A stretch of DNA of 64,000 nucleotides. Origin: Anas platyrhynchos. Lineage: Eukaryota > Chordata > Aves > Anseriformes > Anatidae. Position 1 is the stretch's first letter; every line of letters starts with the position of its first letter. The DNA is taken from assembly GCF_047663525.1 (NCBI RefSeq), contig NC_092606.1, forward strand, positions 5,454,501 to 5,518,500, given 5' to 3'. Of the stretch, positions 48,701-64,000 are shown piece after piece. The position numbers and the translations under genes were made by a program. Under the pieces are notes generated by a model, which was not told the DNA's origin, did not search any database, and saw only the letters and a program-made list of their open reading frames with translations.

Positions 48701-51676
48701 GGAAATGGATTGCATTGAGCAAGAGCATCACCGTGTTTCCAGGGAGCTGCTGCAGGAAGGTGGGGATTTGCCCATTAGTTGCCTCCTTTACCCACTGGTT
48801 TATGGCCTCGAGGTCATCCTCACTGCTCCCAGAAAGGCTGACGGGCTTTGCCCCATAGAATTTCTCTGAATCCTCCAGGAACTTCTCTTTCACCTCCAAT
48901 CCTAGCAGAGAGGAAGAATTCCATAGGAGGTCACCATACCTTGAAAAAATGTGCTCGGTAGGCATGATGCTCCCCAGGGGAAGCACTTAGGGAGACAGAA
49001 ACATGTCCCCAGGACAGCAGCACGCTTCCATCTCTCTCTCTGTCACTCTGGGAGTTTTATCCCACCTATTTAGGGAGCACCTGAGCCAGCTCTCACCTTT
49101 CTGCAGGTACACCCGCGACGCGAGGCTGAGCGTGGCTTCTGCCAGCCTTCGGCGAAGGGCGCTCAGCAGGTGGTGGAGACAGGGCACGGATTCCAGGTGT
49201 ATCGCCTCCAGCAGGTGCTTCTCAGTCTGGTTTGCTGCTCCTAAAGCAAAGGCAAATTTCCGTTAGTTCATGCCCATGTAGGGGAAAAGAGGGATATTAC
49301 TGTCACTGCCTCCTTTTAGAAAAATAGGGTGCCTTACAAAAGATGCTGGAGAAATGGGAGAGGAGGAACCTCAACACAGACCGCAGAGAGCAGCTTTAAT
49401 TGTAACAGACCCTAATTAAAGCTGCAGGAGTGGGTTTAAGTGGAAAGTGCAGCGTTTTGCACGCTGGCTCCTGGTGCCTTCAGGAGGGGGTGCATGGAAA
49501 GGAGAAGACTGGTTTTGCAGCAAGGAATTTACCCAGTGCCAGGTGGGACAAGGCGAGGGCGATGCTGAGGGGAGACAGGATCACGTTGCTTCTGTCGTTC
49601 TCCTGCTGGACCTCTCTCAGGAGATCGATGCTGAATTTCATCAGCCCGCTTGCTAGCCTCTGGCTCTTCTTCCAGGTTATGTCACAGCTTTGGTTGTCTT
49701 CATCCTCTCCATCCTCTTCAGAAGAGAGGACTTCCCCAGCCGGTTCCTCTCCGTGACAGTTCCCAGCCCCAGCTCTGGCCGTATCTTCAGGGCTCTCATC
49801 ATTCTTGATTCCTTCTGGGGTGGTGGGGAAAGGTGACGTGTGTCCATAGGTCTCCTCCCAGGTGTCTGACAGCTTCGCATCTGGTGGGGCTCCCGGCAGA
49901 GCAGACGCTACCTCTCCATCTCCTTTCAGGTCCTGGGGGAGAAACGAGAAGGGTAGAGCAGTGGGAGAGCAGGAGCACTGCCTCCCTGCTGGGTTTGGGC
50001 TGAGAAAAACTCTGATTTCTCTGCTCTCGTGGCAGCCTTGCTCCGATTTATGGTTTAACCTTGAGGTTAACGGCACCTCCGTAAGGTTGGAAACCAGAAT
50101 GTTTTTATGCCAGGAGAATGGCCTCGAGTCGGGGGCTTGCAGTGGTTCCCCCTCTGCCTGGTAAATGACCTGCTGCGGGGCCAGGAGCTGCCACCTGCTC
50201 AGCACCTGCCCCGTGCCTTCGCTGTTCATGGATCCATCCTCCTCAACCTTGCTTTCACCTCCTCCCCTCACATATTTCGGGACTGCGGATCTGCCTCGTG
50301 CATCGGTCAGCACCCTCTGCTGCTGTCACAGCCTTGATCCGTTCTGGCTCAGATCCTCCTCCAGGCATCTGTCTCCTCTTGACTCGTCTGTTTTATTCCA
50401 TTGCTTTTCTTTCCAAAATCCTCATTTTCCACTTGTCTAAGCTTCCGACTATAGCACTGCTGCTATTGTCCTTATATTTGCAGGGCCTTAAACATGTGCT
50501 TTTGCCTCAGATCTCCCTGTTCTCCCCAGCGTTTGGATGACATTCCTCTGCTGCTCAGCCACGAGCCTCTCTCCTTCTCACCCTCACATCCAGTTGTTTT
50601 CCTCACCCTCCCTTAGCAGTCAGAAGAGAAATAATTCACCTGCCAGTCCTTGCACAATCAGCTGCTGACATTTACTCCCTGCTGCCCAGCTACCTGGGCT
50701 GGAGCATCCAACACAACGGCAGCAGCAGCGGGTGAGACAGGGAGGGAAATCAGCACGAAATGGGCTTCTTGCACTGCCACTGCCAGCTTGCACTGCCCGG
50801 ACTCACCCTGGAAAACTGCTGCAAGCACACGGCGTAAGAGCAAGTCCCTGGGATGGGACCAGTGGCTGCTTACCTTCAGCTTCACAACCTCGTCTAAGGA
50901 GAGGCGCTGCTGCTCACTGGCCTGAGCCAAAGGGAGCTGGAAAGAAAAACAGTAAAGTCAGGTCCCAGACAAATTTCCTCTGAATTTCCAGTCGGTCTTC
51001 TCCGCCCCTACTCCTAGCACAGTCCCGTGGGGTCAGGTCAGAAGCCGGCAGCAGCTTGGCTGTGGCAGTCCTGAGGTGCTCGTGTGGCTGTAGCAGGGGA
51101 TTTAGGGTGCAGAAATGGGGACAGCGGGGTCCGTAGAGGGGACGTGGACATGAGCAGGAGCTGGGAGAGGCTGCAAATGCTGCTGGGTTTGTTTAGAGAG
51201 GGACTGGGTAAGAAGGGTATGAAATAATGTATTCTTTAGTCGGTTTTGCAATCTCAGATCTGAAAGGGATCCAGATTTAAAACAGAGGGGAAAAAAAAAG
51301 TCATAAAACAATGTCCTATTAACCCCTGAATGTCATGGTCACTAAATACAACTGAAGCCAAGTTTCTAAAGATTTTCGACAGAAATCCCCTTGAGTAATG
51401 GGAACGTTCACCAACATTTTAGATAGGGAAAGGCAGATCAGAAACCTTCCTGCGCTGGGGCACAAGCTAACACCATAGCAGGGGAGCAATGTCCTCCACA
51501 GCTCACACAGTAACATCAGGCAGTATTTGCCCCAGAGGCTGGAGCCCAACCTCGCTGCCTTTGCCCTTTTGGCTGGCCAGGAGAGGCTCCAAAACCACGG
51601 GAGGGGAGCGACTTACCCGTAGCTGAGTGTGCAGAGCAGATAGGCAGAGCAGCAACAGCCCCCAGAGCAACACCAT
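45800..51676 (-). CDS. SERPINF2: Alpha-2-antiplasmin (serpin F2), complete, 8 coding exons
   Basis: Secreted liver serpin, the main fast inhibitor of plasmin in blood. Coding exons on the minus strand: 51676-51617, 50936-50874, 49932-49533, 49240-49097, 48901-48698, 47883-47741, 47149-46945 and 46125-45800. They join in frame to 514 residues (human 491). Exon 1 is a signal peptide ([18 protein letters not shown]). Residues 42-123 form an unusual acidic N-terminal region with [10 protein letters not shown] at 111-120. C124 and C195 match the human disulfide. NQT (178-180), NAT and NVS are glycosylation sites. The inhibitory hinge is [10 protein letters not shown] and the predicted P1 is R455, as in human, but P1' is Ser and the P' side is one residue shorter. 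The C-terminal tail is short but still ends in Lys. Identity is secure; inhibitory activity is inferred. Confidence 0.95.
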
Positions 51677-52740
51677 ATTTCTGGAACAGAAGGACCAGCT
51701 GAGAGAGGAGTTATTTCCAGCTGCCTGGCAGCAGCAAGCTGAGCTTATTCAGGTCTACAGGGAGAAAATTATCAACCTGGCCAAACAGGTTGGCGCAGGA
51801 GCTTGCAGAAAGCAGTAGGGAGATGAACAATGCTGCAAAGAAACAACACAGGACTCCTGGCTCCAACGCCAAGGCAGAGAAATCAGAGAGGAACAGGGGA
51901 CCGGTGGCGGAGCAGGGCTGTAACCACAGCCAGGCTCTTGCACGACACTTTCCTGCTTGGAAACTGCATTTCTGACCCCAAAACCCTCGTTCATCTGGAT
52001 TGCAAATGGTGTTTCCCTAATCAGCCCTACACACATTGTGCCTCTGGGAGAAGACAAGAGCCTCTGCTCCTTCCCTGTGCACAGCACCGAGGTGTGGGCA
52101 CGGCGTCCTTTTGCCAGCTGTGCCCCAGCTTTTCGGATAAGGGATACCCACCTGCCTCTACGGGGCCACAGGCACTCAGCAAGTGCTGCCTGGGAGGGAA
52201 TTTGCAGGTAGGAAGCACGATAGCAGCGCAATTTATCAGCAATTAGTCCGGGAATAGAGAGTCCTCCCCTTCCCAGCACTTGCCTTCCCCCTTTGCCGGC
52301 AAACCCGGCCTCTCCCACCCCTGAGCTTCAGTTCCAGGACAGGACAGGGGGAGCTCCCAGGGCCGTGGATGAAACCCCACCCTCCCCCTGGCCACCGCTT
52401 CAACCAGCTACTTTTCCTGCTCCAACAGACGTAACCCCTCTTCTCAAAAACCCCTCTTATCGTGGACCTTCCATCCGCAACCCAGGCATTGCCGTGGTTG
52501 CTGTGTGCTTAATTCCTGGGGCTGCTTTCCGCGCTTTTCCAGCAGCAAAACTTGAGACCACGTCATTCCCCCTCACCCCAAATCCTGCAGCCACGTACGA
52601 CCCCAAACACCCAAACACCCCATACTTTGTAGCGTCCGTCCTTTAACTCCCTGCCAGTTTACACCCTCCCCCAGGAAAGCACTATTGCTCCTTGGAAATG
52701 CCCCCGTTTCTCATCAAATCCTCCTCTGCCTGCCCCTTAC
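51677..52740 (-). other. Probable 5' UTR bases and first intron of SERPINF2
   Basis: A splice acceptor (TTCTGTTCCAG) ends just above 51680, four bases before the start codon, so a non-coding exon is expected upstream. No coding exon is seen in this interval. Confidence 0.5.
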
Positions 52741-52925
52741 CTGTTGTTGGTGTCCACGTTGGAGCTGGCACCTGCTTTGGCCCGGCCGATGGCTCTGCGT
52801 GGGGCACAGCCTCTTGCCCAGCCCTCCGACCCACCGAGAGCGACCTTCAGCACCACCCCCCTGTTTGGGAATTTGGCAAGCAAATATTGACTTACAGCAT
52901 CCGGTTAAACATTTGTTTGGGGCAG
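52741..52925 (-). promoter_or_regulatory. Candidate SERPINF2 exon 1 and liver-type promoter
   Basis: On the minus strand ACCAACAACAG is followed by the strong donor GTAAGG at 52740. Upstream of it (52885-52920) lie a FOXA-like TATTGACTTA (52885-52894), a partial HNF1-like GGTTAAAC (52903-52910) and a second forkhead-like TGTTTGG (52914-52920). This fits a gene expressed mainly in liver, but both exon and promoter are inference. Confidence 0.35.
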
Positions 52926-52929
52926 AAGA

Positions 52930-53820
52930 GTGAGTCTGGGGTGTACCTGGAGATGGGGAGACGCTTTGTGCTGCTGTACCTTCAAAACAGCGTTAACCTT
53001 GGGTTTATCAGCTCTGAAACTTTATTTCTGCCGGTGGGAGAAGTCAGCTGTCCAGGCTCTGCTTTCCGTGCGCTCCCTGTGCTGGGAATGCACCCTCTTA
53101 TTCGTAACTCCAGTGATAACATAGGGCTTGGTATTTACTGCCACGGGGCTCTCTCTGGTTTGGGAATCTCTTTGCGGGAAGCCTCAGCTGTTTCCTCCCC
53201 GCAGCCCAGCTGCAGCGAGCACCAGGCACGGGTTTTAACAGCGAGCAGGTGCCCAGGGCCCCGTGGCCATGGCCCATGCAGGGTGGGCATCTGAGAGCAG
53301 CTGCTGCCTCCCTGGGGCACAGCAGGAACCAGAGCCCTGGCAGCAGCTGGCCCCGCAGCGCAGGCACTGCTCAGGGATGGAGGAAAAGTCCCGGGGACAG
53401 GCAGAACTCCAGCAGTGCTGTCCTGTTTTGTGCCGCATGCAGAAATAAGTGATGCTTCCCAGCATGGGATACGGCCACGTCCTCAGCCTGACTTCCTAAG
53501 GATTGCAGGAGTTGCAATCATCCTTCCCCCGTGCCAGCTCACGGTTTCCAAACTCACCCCAGGCAGTGGGAACGGGGCTGGAGCCGTGCTCTGCAACCCG
53601 AAACTCCCTCGGGACGTGGCACTGCAACACAGGGAGCTTCTTCTCCTCGGAAAGCAGATCCAAGCCCTGTGCAGCAGTCCGACCTTAGGGCCAGGGCATC
53701 TTCGCAGCATCCCTCGTCCAGGACCACGAGTGGTGCCTGAGTGCAGAGCTGCAGCCAACGCACTGAGCCACCCGGGCCCCCCCAGCGCACCCAGCCCGGC
53801 ACCAAGCGCTCCCCCCAGAC
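52930..53820. other. Intergenic DNA between SERPINF2 and WDR81
   Basis: No exon or repeat recognised. It lies between the candidate SERPINF2 promoter and the predicted WDR81 cleavage site. Confidence 0.5.
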
Positions 53821-53845
53821 ACTTCTGCACATCTCTTTCAAAGAG

Positions 53846-53851
53846 TTTATT
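53846..53851 (-). terminator. WDR81 polyadenylation signal
   Basis: AATAAA on the minus strand, 1.4 kb past the WDR81 stop codon, preceded by an AT-rich stretch. It predicts a 3' UTR of about 1.4 kb ending near 53828. Confidence 0.65.
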
Positions 53852-55274
53852 AGAAGTAAATATTTACATCTATTGCAAATGGTTAATAGGCAACGCGGGA
53901 CTGAGAGCTCCCCTTGGGTCAGGATAGCCAGGACCAAGCGCTCAGCTCCCCAACCCTCCTGGAAGCGGAGGGCAGCCTGCCCAGCTCCCTGGCTCGGAGG
54001 GACTGGCAGCTGGGGGAAGCCCTTTCCCCTTCCAGGACAACTCACAGCAGGCTCCTCCTCTGCCCAAGAGCTTCCCATTCCCCCGATACTGGCTCTGACT
54101 TAGGCTGAAGGATGGATGGGAAAAGCGCTGTAAGAGAAGTGAGGCAACTGCTCCTGCTGCCGGGTCAAAGAGCGTTGTCCTCACCTTTGGGTTACAGAGG
54201 AGTGGGAGCAAACAGGGCTGCCCCAAAGGGGAGGCCAGAAGGGGACCGTGCTGGGTTGTGAGAAGGGGCAGAACTGAGCACCCTTCTGCTGCTCTGTCTT
54301 CCCCGGGAGTCACCAGCACAAAGGAGAGGAGAGAGGATGAGAAAGGGAATTGCTTGAGAACCTCTGCCAACGCACAGCACGCAGCACTCCTCACCCCGCT
54401 GGTAATTACGGGATGCAGTGCTGCCGGGGCAGGAACCAGCAACAATCCATCCCCACCTTTCTACTCCAGAAGCAAAATCCCTGCTGGAAGCACCTAGTTC
54501 TGGCCTCTCCAGAGGGTCACATCCCAAACAATCCCTCTGCAGCAGCTCATTCCCAAATGAACCCGTGGGGCAGACACGAGGCTCCTGCCTTGGCTCACCT
54601 GCCTTCCTACCTGGCACTGGGACCAGTAAGGCAACAGGAGTGCTCCAGTTAACCTCTCCTCCTCCCAAACAGGCTCCCACTTGGACAGCAGAACCTCGAG
54701 TTAACAGAGTGCATCCTCTGGGCCTCGAACCCACAGACCAGAGGAGGAGGATAAGCCTGGCACCACGCAGCAGTGCCCACCTACCCCATCCCAGTAAGAT
54801 TGTTCAGCTGGTCGGGGCGGAGTGCGCAGGGTAAGTGCAGATGGCAGTAGCTAAACTGTTGTATTTGTGTCGAGGGCTACCTCTTACCCCCTAATGGAAG
54901 GAAGGAGGACACCCGTGGTCCACATTTCTCTGGAGGGCAACTCACAGTCCCCTGGGAATCAGGCACACGTGGTACAGAAAGCTCCAGGCCTCTCTGCAGG
55001 GGTGACAGTGACCTACAACACCCAGTACTTCTCCCAGCAGCAGTGGAGGTTTCTCAGTTATGGCTTTTCCTTTTCTTTTTTTTTTTTTTCTTTTTTTTAA
55101 AGATAGAGAAAGAGGTTAGAGATGCTTTACCAAGTGCTCACCGACGAGTACACCTCCCCCCTGCACCGTCCGTTCAGGAACACCTAACCCTGCCTCTTCT
55201 GCGAGCGGCTCTGCCGGCTTTCAGCTCTACAAACCGGAGCTGTGGGACGGCCACAAGCTCCTGGGCTGGGGCTG

Positions 55275-64000
<8,726 letters not shown>

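Overview
The window is nuclear DNA from a vertebrate, almost certainly a bird. It carries five multi-exon protein genes with GT-AG introns, CpG-rich promoter DNA and several CR1-type LINE fragments, including 3' ends with the form typical of avian CR1. The gene order RPA1 - SMYD4 - SERPINF1 - SERPINF2 - WDR81 matches the block known from human 17p13.3. I could not fix the species. Exon borders were set by hand from splice sites, unbroken frame between exons, and similarity to the known vertebrate proteins.

Layout. 1-5664: no exon found; it holds an ancient LINE fragment and the probable RPA1 3' UTR. 5665-27466 (minus): RPA1, the large subunit of the single-stranded-DNA-binding protein RPA, 17 coding exons, 613 residues, complete. 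27467-27658: a 192-bp two-way promoter with ETS, CRE and CCAAT sites. 27659-33820 (plus): SMYD4, a TPR-MYND-SET lysine methyltransferase, 10 exons, 801 residues, complete; intron 2 holds a GC-rich minisatellite. 34504-38856 (minus): SERPINF1 (PEDF), 7 coding exons, 417 residues, complete, tail to tail with SMYD4. 45800-51676 (minus): SERPINF2 (alpha-2-antiplasmin), 8 coding exons, 514 residues, complete, with an unusual acidic N-terminal part, an altered reactive loop and a short C-terminal tail. 55275-64000 (minus): WDR81, 10 exons visible, about 1,439 C-terminal residues; the 5' end, including most of the BEACH domain, lies beyond the right edge.

Functionally this is not an operon or cassette. 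RPA1 (DNA replication and repair) and SMYD4 share a promoter. The two serpins are an old tandem duplicate pair with the same intron phases and two core exons of identical length, one now non-inhibitory (PEDF) and one a plasmin inhibitor. WDR81 works in endosome maturation and aggregate clearance. I see no virus, CRISPR array, bacterial element or plainly new system. The observations most worth following are the lineage-specific features of SERPINF2.
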